This document shows positions 32,394 through 41,128 of a stretch of 42,679 nucleotides of DNA, piece by piece. How positions within the stretch are numbered: position 1 is the stretch's first letter; each line of letters starts with the position of its first letter. A model generated the notes under the pieces. That model had not been told where the DNA came from. It did no database searches and worked only from the letters and a program-made list of their open reading frames with translations. A program made the translations under genes and the position numbers. Location of the stretch: contig CAYSUS010000065.1 in assembly GCA_964434165.1 (NCBI GenBank), forward strand, positions 1 to 42,679, written 5' to 3'. This DNA is from CAYSUS01 sp964434165. Lineage in GTDB: Bacteria; Planctomycetota; Planctomycetia; Pirellulales; Thermoguttaceae.

Positions 32394-33602
32394 TCAGGGC
32401 ATGGGGCAGGGGATCGCCCGATCCACAAGCAACCGGCGGCACACGCGCCGCGCCTTGCGCGGGGAGATCGCCGCCTGCATCTCGCCCGGGTTGCGGCGGA
32501 ACCAGGAGGCGACCAGGAGCAGGCCATCGAGATCCTCGGCGCGGAGCTCCGCGGTGGCGGCGGTCCGCCGGCCGTACACTTCGCCAAGCAGACCGAGGCC
32601 TTGCGCGGCCAATTCGCGATCGCGGGGCGCAGGGTGAACCGCGACGATCTGGCCCTCGCGCACCAGGTACCACAGCGACCGCCCCTCGCCGCACGCCGCG
32701 GGGTATACGAAGGTGTAGCGCTGCCGGGCCTCGTGGAGACGGGCCAGGTGGTCGGCCAGTCCGGCCAGAGCCTTCCAGCGGTCGCGCAGATAGGCGGCCT
32801 GCTCGAAGCGCCGCTGGCGTGCGGCCCGGTGCATGGCCGACTCCATCTCCGTCACGATGCCGACGTCCCTCCCGTCCAGGAAACGGCCGGCCGCCTCGAC
32901 CGCCCGGTGGTACTCCGTCCCCGTGCACGCCGCCGCACATGGGGCCATGCACGCGCCCAACTCGTGGCGGAGGCATCGCGGCTGGCGTGCGGCGGGGAAC
33001 AGTTCGGCCTGATCCGAGAATACGATCTGCGCGCGGCCCCGGCAGCCGCGGAGGCGGAAGCACTCGTTCACTACGCGCGCGGCCCGCTGCACGCGGCGTC
33101 CGGCCCGAAACGGTCCGAAGACCCGCTCCGCACTCGCCGGCGTCCGTACGGAGAAGTAGGCGTGCGGCGCGGGACCGCGCCCCAGACAGAGCCAGCCCAA
33201 GCCGCGCCGCCCCGGCTGCCCCTGCACGTTCAGTCGCGGCTGGAACCGCCGGATCAACTCCAGCTCGCGCACCAGCGCGGCCAATTCGTGCGCGTGCGGC
33301 TCCCAGACCAAGCGCACCGCGCGCCGCGCGATCCGCCGCGCCTTGGTGTTGTCCGCGCCCGCGGAGAAGTAGGTCACAAGCCGACTGCGAAGCGACTTGG
33401 ACTTGCCCACATAGACCAGCTCGCCCTCGATGTCGATCATCCCGTACACGCCGGGCGAGGGCGGTGCGTGGCGGCGAATGCGCGCCCGCGTCTCTTTGGG
33501 CGAGGAGTCCACCTCAACCTCGAACGAGACTGCCCCCGTGCGCTCGAGTAGCCGCGACGGCCCGAAGCCGCAGAACCTGACCGTATCACCAAACCCGAAC
33601 AC
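32394..33602 (-). CDS. UvrC-like GIY-YIG nuclease lacking the C-terminal endonuclease half
   Basis: A 402-residue protein resembling the first two thirds of UvrC. The GIY-YIG domain is intact: PGVYGMIDIEGELVYVGKSK and SLRSRLVTYF, with the Glu-bearing helix ELAALVRELELIRRFQPRLN. A Cys-rich segment follows (CLRHELGACMAPCAAACTG) and then the UvrB-binding UVR helix pair (EMESAMHRAARQRRFEQAAY). Normal UvrC is about 600 residues and adds an RNase H-like 5' nuclease and helix-hairpin-helix motifs; these are absent, as in Cho-type single-incision proteins. It is therefore probably an auxiliary excision-repair nuclease. GTG start at 33602 with GGAGG 8 nt upstream. Confidence 0.85.
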   Translation of the reverse strand: MFGFGDTVRFCGFGPSRLLERTGAVSFEVEVDSSPKETRARIRRHAPPSPGVYGMIDIEGELVYVGKSKSLRSRLVTYFSAGADNTKARRIARRAVRLVWEPHAHELAALVRELELIRRFQPRLNVQGQPGRRGLGWLCLGRGPAPHAYFSVRTPASAERVFGPFRAGRRVQRAARVVNECFRLRGCRGRAQIVFSDQAELFPAARQPRCLRHELGACMAPCAAACTGTEYHRAVEAAGRFLDGRDVGIVTEMESAMHRAARQRRFEQAAYLRDRWKALAGLADHLARLHEARQRYTFVYPAACGEGRSLWYLVREGQIVAVHPAPRDRELAAQGLGLLGEVYGRRTAATAELRAEDLDGLLLVASWFRRNPGEMQAAISPRKARRVCRRLLVDRAIPCPMP

Positions 33603-33670
33603 CGATCACGCCTCCCTCCGTGGCGCTTGGTTCCCGCGAGGCGGCCTGCGCCCCGCTCCCCGCGGATCCG

Positions 33671-34438
33671 TCATACATCGAGCAGCTCGCCCACCTGGTA
33701 GCGATCGGCCACCACGAGCGGCAGATCGTCGCCCAGCAAGTCGCGATGTGCGCGCAAGGCGAGGTCCGGGCAGTTGTTCTGCTCCGAAAGATGCCCCAGG
33801 CACGCCCACGCGAGCCGCTCCCTCGCGGCCGATCGCAGGAGACGGGCGGCCTCGCGGTTGGACAGATGCCCCCCGGGCCCACGAATCCGCCGCTTCAGCC
33901 AATCCGGATACGGGCCGCAGGTTAGCAGCTCCGGATCGTAGTTGCTCTCCAGCAGCACGGCGTCCAGGGAGCAGATCAGTCGCTCCAGGCCGTCGAAGGC
34001 GTGGCCCAAATCGGTCAGAACGCCCAGCCGCTTCTCCCCGTCGTCGAGCACGAAGGCCACGCCCTCTTCTCCGTCGTGCGGGGTCGCAATCGACTCGACC
34101 GTCAACCCGCCGAAGCGCAGCGCGGTGCCCGGCGTGAAGAACCGGACCTCGCCGAGCGTGCCGAGGCGATGCCACCGAGAGGCGGCCGCGAGCGTCCGCT
34201 CGGTGAGGAAAGCGGCCATGCCGAACTTGCGCTGGAAGATGCCCAGCGAGCGCACGTGGTCGCTGTGGTCGTGGGAGATCAGCACGGCATCGACCTGGCG
34301 GATGTCGCGGCCCCGCGCGGCCAGGCGCGTCTCGGCCTGCACCCCCGAGATGCCCGCGTCCAACAGGACCTTCGCGCCGCCGCCTTCCACGTAGATGCAG
34401 TTTCCGTTGCTGCCGGACTGAAGACTGAGGATTCTCAT
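33671..34438 (-). CDS. Metallo-beta-lactamase-fold hydrolase, WalJ/YycJ type
   Basis: A 255-residue MBL-fold protein. MRILSLQSGSNGNCIYVEG is the usual N-terminus of the YycJ/WalJ family, and LISHDHSDHVRSLG carries the zinc-binding HxHxDH motif. TPHDGEEGVAFVLDDG, GVLTDLGHAF, AVLLESNYD and LGHLSEQNNCPDLA supply the remaining His and Asp ligands. Homologues act as 5'-to-3' exonucleases in DNA repair. It lies 68 bp upstream of the UvrC-like gene in the same orientation, which suggests a small repair operon. The 4-bp overlap with the end of the upstream recombinase ORF is probably chance because that ORF is rearranged. Confidence 0.85.
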   Translation of the reverse strand: MRILSLQSGSNGNCIYVEGGGAKVLLDAGISGVQAETRLAARGRDIRQVDAVLISHDHSDHVRSLGIFQRKFGMAAFLTERTLAAASRWHRLGTLGEVRFFTPGTALRFGGLTVESIATPHDGEEGVAFVLDDGEKRLGVLTDLGHAFDGLERLICSLDAVLLESNYDPELLTCGPYPDWLKRRIRGPGGHLSNREAARLLRSAARERLAWACLGHLSEQNNCPDLALRAHRDLLGDDLPLVVADRYQVGELLDV

Positions 34439-35400
34439 TTGTCCCCGTGTCTACCGGGGGTATTGACGTTCCCGGACTGGCCTGACAGGGCCGATATTAC
34501 ACCCGCTCTACACCTGCCCAACAAAGAACCCCGCCGGACGTGGTGCTCCGCGGGGCGATGGGCGACACCTGAATGGGAGGCGTCACCGTGAGAGATTCTA
34601 CCAAGCGGCGCTCTGCCGCAAAGCCGTGAAAATCGCGGCCCGATTTCCCACTTTGGAAGCACCCGTCCGGGTACTGGTGCAAGAAAGCCCGCGGCCGGCA
34701 TCGTTACTTCGGCCGGATTGTCGATGACCCCCATGGGGAGGCGGCGCTCGAAATGTGGTTGGACCATCGAGACGAACTGCTGGCAGGCCAGGACCCGGGT
34801 GGCGACCATTTGGCAGGCGTACACGTGCTCCACGGGCACGGGGGCGACCGGCTCGGTCTCCCGGGCCAGCGTCTTGCCCGCGCGGAGCGGCTCCAGGGCT
34901 TGGAGGCCGGTCAAGACCGCCGCCGAAACCACTTCCTGCGAAACCCCCCATTTGAACATGCGGCGAATCCGGTTGACTTGCCGGTTGGTGTGCATCCGGC
35001 TCCACGCCCGGTAACGCTCGCCTGGCCGGATCCAGCTTCCGGTGATGGCGGCCTCGCGGATTCGGGCAAGCCGCTGGGGGCCAAACTCCTCGACCGGGCA
35101 GTCTCCCGCCTCGCGCAGCAGGATCGCGGCCAGGCTGCGGAAGTGATCGTACTCCTGGCCCGCTCCGTAGTAGCTCAGGGCGTGGTCGAGGTAGGCCCGG
35201 ACAAGGACCGCTATCGTGGGCACGGGGCCCGCAGACGATACGACAGGGGCCTTCTGATTGAGATTCTGGCGGCAGAAGTCATGGTAGGCCTTCAGGGACT
35301 CCGGAGAGCCGTAACGGCCGGGGAAGTGGTACCGCCGGCCACGCCACTCGACAAAGCCGGTGTTCCGGTCAGGGCGGCGACGGTACTTAGGAGATCGCAT
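34435..35400 (-). pseudogene. Truncated tyrosine recombinase, N-terminal half only, followed by foreign sequence
   Basis: The 321-codon frame starts MRSPKYRRRPDRNTGFVEWR, then GRYGSPESLKAYHDFCR, NRQVNRIRRMFKWGVSQEVV and LRAGKTLARETEPVAPVPVE. These are the arm-type and core-binding domains of planctomycete tyrosine recombinases. Similarity stops near 34785-34800, just where the catalytic domain with Arg-His-Arg-Tyr should begin. The remaining codons are antisense to a different recombinase fragment on the plus strand and carry none of the catalytic residues. The protein, if made, cannot recombine DNA. It reads away from tRNA-Arg(ACG), whose 3' end lies 32 bp upstream of its start, the usual position of an integrase gene next to its attachment site. 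Confidence 0.75.
34588..34800 (+). pseudogene. N-terminal fragment of a second tyrosine recombinase, with an in-frame stop
   Basis: A GTG at 34588 follows GGGAGG at good spacing and opens VRDSTKRRSAAKP, then a TGA at 34627. The same frame continues KSRPDFPLWKHPSGYWCKKA, RGRHRYFGRIVDD and LDHRDELLAGQDPG to about 34800. This is the conserved N-terminus of another planctomycete recombinase type (PDFPL, GYW-KK-RG-HYFG, then a LL-AG-P linker). It is both interrupted by a stop and cut off at its 3' end, where it runs into the minus-strand recombinase. The frame stays open to 35499 but is antisense to that gene there. Confidence 0.65.
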
Positions 35401-35431
35401 ACTCCGGTACCAGGCGATCGCCGTAAGTCAG

Positions 35432-35505
<74 letters not shown>

Positions 35506-36062
35506 TAGGCTCGGGATGCTCCTCTCCGAACCCCTTGATGCCGTTGAGGTTCGGGAATCAGGACCGACGTGGACAGCACGCGGTCCGGGGACTGACAGGG
35601 TGGAGCCCAACGCATCCGCACCGCCGGGCACCGCGGCTACTCCATTCGGCCGGGTCGAAGCGGGTACGTGAGAAAAAACGGGCCACCACTGCTAATCCGC
35701 ATCCCTCGTAGGGAATCATATCACACGCCCGCAACCGCCAAAAGGGGCGAGCCGATCGTACGGAGCGTGCCTGTCCAGATTCCACCGCGGCGCCGTCGTG
35801 CGGAGTGGCGGTTGGGTTGGCGGCACAGTGTCGCGGCGAGCGCGGCGAGGGAGGTGTTCGTGGCCGCTCCCATTCCGTGGGCTCACGCCCACGGCCTTAC
35901 GTTTTGGCCGCCCAGCCCCCCCCTCAAGCCGCGCCAGCGGCGCAATGGAATCCGGCCGCACGGTATCGAACTCGGGCGCTGCCCGACGCTTGCTGCGCGT
36001 GCCGGCTCAACGTACCCTGGCACGGGTCCGTTCCACGACATCCATCTACGGGAGGCATCCTT
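35506..36062. other. 557-bp intergenic region between tRNA-Arg and the GH9 gene
   Basis: I find no gene. The left part is the upstream region of the tRNA (minus strand). The right part is the leader of the GH9 gene with its ribosome site GGGAGG near 36050. A perfect 8-bp hairpin is at 35875-35894. Open frames crossing the region have no recognisable content. Confidence 0.5.
35875..35894. repeat. Perfect 8-bp stem with tetraloop, possible dispersed palindrome
   Basis: CCGTGGGC (35875-35882), loop TCAC, GCCCACGG (35887-35894). I have the impression that this palindrome is frequent between planctomycete genes, but that needs a genome count. There is no T tract close by. Confidence 0.5.
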
Positions 36063-38456
36063 GTGAAACACGGCAGACCCGCGTTGCGCGGCTCGCGACG
36101 TTGCCACGGCCTTCCCCCTCTCCTAGACGCGGTGCTTGGCGCGGTCATCGCGTTCCTTGTGCCTCATATAGCCCAAGCCGACAACGGAAACGACGACGCC
36201 AAGGTCCGCCTGGCCACCGAGGCGCGGGAGATGGCCAACAAAGAGGGCTGGATCGAAGGGATGCGCAGCGTGGAGCTGATCCGCCCGGACATGCTCTCCG
36301 TGACGCTCGACGGCGGCGTTACGGGCGCCCTCGACCCGGGCAACGAGCCGGCGGTGCGCGCGCTGGGCGGGCCGGGCGATTTCCAGAAGCCCGAGGCGTT
36401 TCGCATCACCAGCCCCACCGATCCGACGTACCGTGACGGCCTCCATCCCCAGCGCGTGGGCCGGTTGAGCTACGAGGGCCGCAACTGCATGAACGCCAGG
36501 ACCATGTGGGCCCTGTTCGTCAACACGATCCACTGGCACGACTACTTCCTCGTCCTGCCGCAGCCACTCAAGTCGGGCCACACCTACAAGGTCGAAGCCG
36601 TCACGGCCGGGGACAGGGACTCGCGATTCAAGTACGAGCTGACGCTCGACTACGACGAGAAGAAGACCACCACCAAGGTCATCAAGATCAACCAGGTGGC
36701 CTACTCGGCCATGGCCGCGCGGCGTTACGCGTATCTCGGCTGGTGGGCCGGCGACCTCGGCACGGTCGAGTACCGCGGACTTGCGCGGTTCGAGGTCATC
36801 GACGAGAAGTCGGGCCAAGAGGTCCTGTCCGGGAAGATCACCCTGCGCCGGGCCGGCGACAAGAACAGCGGTGAGGACGTGCATGCGATGGACATCTCGG
36901 CCTTGAAGCCGGGGGCCTACCACATTCGCATCCCCGGGCTCGCACGGTCCGAGACGTTGCGCGTGGGCGGGGCGGGCATCCACGCGCTCTATTACCACAC
37001 CATGCGGGCGTTCTTCCATCAGCGGTGCGGTCAGGAGCTCGGGGAGCCGTGGACCTGGGTGAAGAAACCGCCGTGTCACACGGAGATCTGGGAGAGCGGC
37101 AACTTCCTGGCCGGGCCCGGCGCGATCCACCACAGCCCGGGCAACCGCGACGAGCACGCCCACTACGTACCCAAGCGGAGCGAGAGGAAGCGCTCGTTCC
37201 GTGGCGGCTACCACGACGCGGCCGACTTCGACACCTTCACGTATCACCTCCCGGCCACGGCCCAGATTCTGGCGGCCTACGAGATGCACCCCCAGGCGTT
37301 CGCCGACGGCGACCTCGACCTGCCCGAGAGCGGCAACGGCGTGCCCGACCTGCTCGACGAGGCCGCGTGGGGGCTGTCGTTCTACCTGGAGCATCAATAC
37401 GAGAGCGGAGCGGTCCCGCTAGGGCGGATCAACCACTGCGACGCGCGCACGCAGAACATCGAGGGCGAGAAGCAAGCCCCGATGCCGCCGTACGGCCTCT
37501 TGCCGCCGGCGCGGGAATCGACGCCCACCTTCGCCGCCGTGGCCGCGCAGTTCTCGCGCCTGATCCGCAAGTACGACGCGGCCAAGGCCGATCGCTACCT
37601 GGCCGCGGCCAAGAAGTCCTTCGACTACGCCAGGGACCGCAGCCCCGAGGACGTGTGGAAGGAACACACCACGACCGCGGTCCCACTCCAGAAGCACCAG
37701 AAGCGGTGGCACTTGTGGAAGCCGGCCGTGACCTGGGCCGCGGCCGAGCTGCTCCGGGCCACGGGCGACCGGCGGTACAACGAGTTCCTTCTTGAGAACC
37801 GCCGCGAGCTGTTGCACTGGAGCAGGCAGGAAATGCGGTGGTGGCCGTATCTGATGTGCGACGACGCGCTGGTCGATGCGGAGCTACGGGCCGAGCTCCG
37901 CCGGCGTCTGCTCCAGCAGGCCGACAAGAAGGTCGCCGCCACCGAGGAGGCGGCCTACCGAATGGGCAACGGCCAGGGCACCGCCTGCGGGTGGGGCGCG
38001 TGCCAGGCGGTCAACCACGGCGACCTCCTCTTGCGGGCGCATGCCCTCACTGGCGCGCAGAAGTACCTCGACGCGGCGTGCCTGAACGCCGACTGGCACC
38101 TGGGCGCCAACCCGCTCTCCAAGACGCTGATCACCGGCATGGGCTACCGCCCTCCGCGGCGGCCCGAGATAAGCTGGTTCCTCTACGAGCAGCCGGAGCG
38201 GGACATGTCAGGCAGGACGGTCAAGGGCATCGCCATTTACGGGATCGGCCCGCCCTTGCGGCTGCACACTGGCGAGCGTTGGCCCCTGTGGCGAAGCTGG
38301 CGCGACGTCTGGGACCGTTTCGCGGAGATCTACAGCGAGTTCACCGTGCCGCAGACCTGCGGACCGGCGGCCATGCTCTACGCCACGCAGTACGGCCTGG
38401 AGAAGCAGGCCGGACTCATCCCCGAAGGCAGCAAGCCCGATCCGCTGGCGCGGTAG
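36063..38456 (+). CDS. Secreted glycoside hydrolase family 9 protein (endoglucanase-like) with N-terminal Ig-like domain
   Basis: A 797-residue protein with a signal peptide (about 1-40, AVLGAVIAFLVPHIAQA). An unassigned beta region (45-190) is followed by a CelD-type Ig-like domain from KVIKINQVAYSAMAARRYAY (about 200) to GAYHIRIPGLARSETL. The GH9 (alpha/alpha)6 barrel starts near 310; GGYHDAADFDTFTYH supplies Asp385 and Asp388, the nucleophile-water base pair, and ADWHLGANPLSKTLITGMGY precedes the C-terminal region with Glu755 and Glu759 in FAEIYSEFTVPQTCG as acid candidates. The usual substrates are cellulose or related beta-glucans. The GTG at 36063 is preferred because GGGAGG lies upstream and a signal peptide results; the frame is open to 35805. 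Confidence 0.87.
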   Translation: MKHGRPALRGSRRCHGLPPLLDAVLGAVIAFLVPHIAQADNGNDDAKVRLATEAREMANKEGWIEGMRSVELIRPDMLSVTLDGGVTGALDPGNEPAVRALGGPGDFQKPEAFRITSPTDPTYRDGLHPQRVGRLSYEGRNCMNARTMWALFVNTIHWHDYFLVLPQPLKSGHTYKVEAVTAGDRDSRFKYELTLDYDEKKTTTKVIKINQVAYSAMAARRYAYLGWWAGDLGTVEYRGLARFEVIDEKSGQEVLSGKITLRRAGDKNSGEDVHAMDISALKPGAYHIRIPGLARSETLRVGGAGIHALYYHTMRAFFHQRCGQELGEPWTWVKKPPCHTEIWESGNFLAGPGAIHHSPGNRDEHAHYVPKRSERKRSFRGGYHDAADFDTFTYHLPATAQILAAYEMHPQAFADGDLDLPESGNGVPDLLDEAAWGLSFYLEHQYESGAVPLGRINHCDARTQNIEGEKQAPMPPYGLLPPARESTPTFAAVAAQFSRLIRKYDAAKADRYLAAAKKSFDYARDRSPEDVWKEHTTTAVPLQKHQKRWHLWKPAVTWAAAELLRATGDRRYNEFLLENRRELLHWSRQEMRWWPYLMCDDALVDAELRAELRRRLLQQADKKVAATEEAAYRMGNGQGTACGWGACQAVNHGDLLLRAHALTGAQKYLDAACLNADWHLGANPLSKTLITGMGYRPPRRPEISWFLYEQPERDMSGRTVKGIAIYGIGPPLRLHTGERWPLWRSWRDVWDRFAEIYSEFTVPQTCGPAAMLYATQYGLEKQAGLIPEGSKPDPLAR

Positions 38457-38653
38457 GCGGTCGCCGATGACGGAGATTGTAAATCTGTACACGTAGGCCC
38501 GCCTCCGCCGGTGGGGGATCGGCTGCAGCAAGTCGTTTTGAAGATTGAGCTTGCGGGGCGGGCCGCCTTCTTCGCGGCATTTCGGCACGCCGTCTGCTTC
38601 GCTTCCTCCGCGGATGGGGCAACGGACGCAGGGGGAACAGAAAGGAGCACGGC

Positions 38654-38971
38654 ATGCTCGTCGTAACCAGGAAGACGAACCAAGGAGTGCGGATCGGCGA
38701 CTCGATCACGGTGACGGTCCTCCGTGTGCGCGGCAGCCAAGTGCGAATCGGCATTCAGGCCCCAAAAGGCGTGAAGATCCTTCGCGGCGAGCTAGTGGAA
38801 GAGCCCGACGACGCCGCGGCGCCCGATGCGGAGCCTCCCCGGACTCAGCGCGCGGCCTGCGAGAGCCCAGGTGCCGAGGCGCCGGACGACGAGGCTCCCT
38901 CGCATCGGGTCTTCTTTGCGCGGATTGAATTGCCGGGCTGGCAGGACGCCCCGGCGGGAGTCCAGTCTTAG
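38654..38971 (+). CDS. csrA: CsrA-like RNA-binding translational regulator with long C-terminal tail
   Basis: A 105-residue protein whose first 55 residues are a normal CsrA: MLVVTRKTNQGVRIGDSITV, then VLRVRGSQVRIGIQAPKGVKILRGEL. The Arg in strand 5 and the L4/R6 region used in RNA binding are kept. CsrA dimers bind GGA motifs in mRNA leaders. After residue 50 an acidic Asp/Glu/Pro/Ala tail of about 50 residues, ending ELPGWQDAPAGVQS, replaces the short tail of typical 60-residue CsrA. AAAGGAG precedes the ATG. It stands alone, 197 bp after the GH9 gene. Confidence 0.9.
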   Translation: MLVVTRKTNQGVRIGDSITVTVLRVRGSQVRIGIQAPKGVKILRGELVEEPDDAAAPDAEPPRTQRAACESPGAEAPDDEAPSHRVFFARIELPGWQDAPAGVQS

Positions 38972-39065
38972 CTGGGGTGATCCGCAATCCGATCCCGGCT
39001 GACAGGCCGGCACTCCCCAGCCCCGATGAAATTGGACGAGGGCCCAGGAGGGTGGGACTGCCGGG

Positions 39066-39097
39066 GCCGGGAGCCGGGGCGGCATCCGGCTCCCGGC
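39066..39097. terminator. Perfect 12-bp hairpin downstream of csrA
   Basis: GCCGGGAGCCGG (39066-39077) and CCGGCTCCCGGC (39086-39097) form a perfect stem with an 8-nt loop in the 303-bp gap between csrA and the convergent barrel gene. It is followed by TGCTCGGTTCTG, without a true T tract. Nothing else in this gap looks like a gene. Confidence 0.5.
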
Positions 39098-39175
39098 TGC
39101 TCGGTTCTGGGGCGAGTCTCCTCAAGGCCGGTGGATGCCGCCGTCCCGCTCGGGGCTGGCCTTCAAGAAAGCGAA

Positions 39176-39195
39176 AGGGCCGCGGTTGCGGCCCT
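39176..39195. terminator. 8-bp GC hairpin downstream of the barrel gene
   Basis: AGGGCCGC (39176-39183), loop GGTT, GCGGCCCT (39188-39195), about 80 bp past the stop of the minus-strand barrel gene. On the minus strand it is followed by TTCGCTTTC. It is the likely terminator of that gene. Confidence 0.5.
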
Positions 39196-39274
39196 CACTT
39201 CGCAGGACGAAATCCGTTTCGCCCGGAATCGTGCTTGCTAGATTGCCTTGCGTGCCGGGATCGCGCTCCGGTGT

Positions 39275-40783
39275 TCAGTTGGCTTGCCGATCGACGAGGA
39301 ACACCGAGTTGTCGGCCACGCCGAAGACGGGACGGAACGGATAGCCTCGCGATGCCCGGGCGGTACGGCCCGGGTACCACACGACCTGGGTCATCACGCT
39401 CCACGCCTGCTCGCGCTGCCGCGCTTCGCCGGTCTCCCTGGGGATGAGCACGTTGGCGCTGGTCTCGATGGCCCAGTGGGTGGCCAGCGGCAGCCAAACG
39501 TCGCCGCCGAAGACGAAGTCGCTGTTGCCCGTGAAGCCCGCCCACATCCGCCCTTCTCCGCCGGTCTGGAAGTACTGCCGGTAGAAGAAGTTGAACTGAT
39601 CGGTCGGCTCCAGGGTGAAGTCCATGTCGACGGACTGGTCCCCGCCCCCGACCACGCGGTAGGTGAAGGTCTCGGTGACCCGCTCGCTGCCGACCCCGAA
39701 GGCTCCCCAGAAGCCGATCTCGCGCCAGCCGGGCCAGACCGCGCTAAGCTCCGCGCGCATCTGCTTGACGTCGGCCGTGTAGTAGTAGGAGTCGTGCATC
39801 ATGTCGAAGGCGATACCCCACTGGAGCCCGCCCATCGGCGCGCGGCGATACAGCCCGGCCGTGAAAAACGTCTGGTCGCGGTCGCCCTTGGGCACGACGA
39901 TGGTCTGCGTTTCCACCCCGCCGGCCGGCATCTCCAGGGGGTTGAGGTCTTGAAGGCGCAACGAGTAGCCCTGGAAGTTGCTGTGCACCGCCTGGAAGCC
40001 GATCTGGAAGCCCACCCCCCAGGGATCGCCGAGCGGACTGCTCCAGTTGACCCCTTCATGAATGCCGAAGTTGCCGTTCTGGCCGCCGTCCACGGGGCCC
40101 TTGAACCCGTGTGCCCCGGCGAACAGCGAGAGATCGCGGAGCCAGCCGATCGGCGGGTGATGGCCCCAGAAGGCCCCCGGCGCCCATTGGCACGGGTTGC
40201 CGCAGGGATCGCCGTACGGGCCGCAGGCGCCGTAAGGATCGCACATGCCGTCGAAGGACGTTCCGGCCATCACGCTGCCGCCGGGATACCCCGGCGCCAC
40301 CTCGTACGGGTAGCCGTTACTTGCGACTGGCGCCTCGGGCGGGTAGCCGGTGCCCGGCATCATGGTGGCGTCGGCCGGGGCCTGGACCATCGGCTGCGGC
40401 GCGGACTGGGCAGGCGGAGCTCCGCTGCTCAGGTCCGGGTACTCGTCGAGTCCCGTGTCAGGGCCGTTCGGCGGGGCAGGCGGGCCCGAACGGCCAGCGG
40501 CCGGGTTCTGCTGCGCAACGCGAACGCCGTCCGTCGGCCAGGCCGACATCGGCTGCGGTGCGGCCGGCCAGGGCGTGGGCTGGGTGGGTTGGGCCGCGGC
40601 CGTCGTCCGGCTCGCTCCCTTGGCGTGCCATCCGCCTGTGCCCGCAGTTGCCGGGGAGACACCGGCCTGGACGCTGGCCCAGGGGGTGGCAGGATGGGTC
40701 TGGGCCGCCAAGTCGCCGGCCAGAGCCAGCACGGCCCAGGCGCCGAACAACATGCCTGACACGGTGCGAATCAGGGGTTTCAT
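39275..40783 (-). CDS. Secreted planctomycete beta-barrel protein (DUF6666-like)
   Basis: A 502-residue protein with a signal peptide (MKPLIRTVSGMLFGAWAVLA, cleavage near LAAQ-TH). A low-complexity region rich in Pro, Ala, Gln and Gly (30-200) includes a Cys/Gly/Pro/Tyr cluster, FDGMCDPYGACGPYGDPCG. The C-terminal 280 residues are an all-beta domain starting LSLFAGAHGFKGPVDGGQNG and NFGIHEGVNWSSPLGDPWGV, with many amphipathic strands. This is the pattern of planctomycete outer-surface barrel proteins (I believe DUF6666). The function is unknown. GAGGTGAATCACG precedes the ATG at 40783. It resembles the protein at 23408 in plan (signal peptide, Pro-rich linker, barrel) but not in obvious sequence. 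Confidence 0.75.
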   Translation of the reverse strand: MKPLIRTVSGMLFGAWAVLALAGDLAAQTHPATPWASVQAGVSPATAGTGGWHAKGASRTTAAAQPTQPTPWPAAPQPMSAWPTDGVRVAQQNPAAGRSGPPAPPNGPDTGLDEYPDLSSGAPPAQSAPQPMVQAPADATMMPGTGYPPEAPVASNGYPYEVAPGYPGGSVMAGTSFDGMCDPYGACGPYGDPCGNPCQWAPGAFWGHHPPIGWLRDLSLFAGAHGFKGPVDGGQNGNFGIHEGVNWSSPLGDPWGVGFQIGFQAVHSNFQGYSLRLQDLNPLEMPAGGVETQTIVVPKGDRDQTFFTAGLYRRAPMGGLQWGIAFDMMHDSYYYTADVKQMRAELSAVWPGWREIGFWGAFGVGSERVTETFTYRVVGGGDQSVDMDFTLEPTDQFNFFYRQYFQTGGEGRMWAGFTGNSDFVFGGDVWLPLATHWAIETSANVLIPRETGEARQREQAWSVMTQVVWYPGRTARASRGYPFRPVFGVADNSVFLVDRQAN

Positions 40784-41128
40784 CGTGATTCACCTCGACA
40801 CGAAAGGAAAGGCTGTCGGACCGCGCCGAATGGCTTGGGTCCGGCACGAAGTATCGGACTTGCCCGACCAGAACTTCCGTCAAAGTCGGTTTTTTCCGAA
40901 AAGTCTTCCTAGATTGCCGAGAGTGCGAGACGGCCCCCTCTTGTGGTCCAGGAGAATGGGGGCGGTCCTAGTGGGTGTGAGAAGATTGAAGAGAGCGGGC
41001 GGGGGAAAACGCCGAACTGGCCCGCCCGGGTCCAAAGGTCACACGCCCACCCTGCTCCGGGCCGACACGGTCGGGCTCGGCGACCGGGGGTTTCCCACGG
41101 TGGAGCGCCACTGGCGCGACGATCCCTT
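40784..41128. other. 345-bp intergenic region between the barrel gene and metB
   Basis: It holds the leader of the barrel gene (minus strand) on the left and the 3' region of the metB-like gene on the right. CGGGCGGG (40996-41003) and CCCGCCCG (41021-41028) are perfect inverted copies around 17 nt, a possible metB terminator. An A/T-rich block with TCGGTTTTTTCCGA lies near 40890. No gene is visible. Confidence 0.45.

Noticed and set aside
34435..34785. Catalytic domain of the minus-strand recombinase
   Set aside because: The translation lacks the Arg-His-x-x-Arg-Tyr residues and is antisense to another recombinase fragment.
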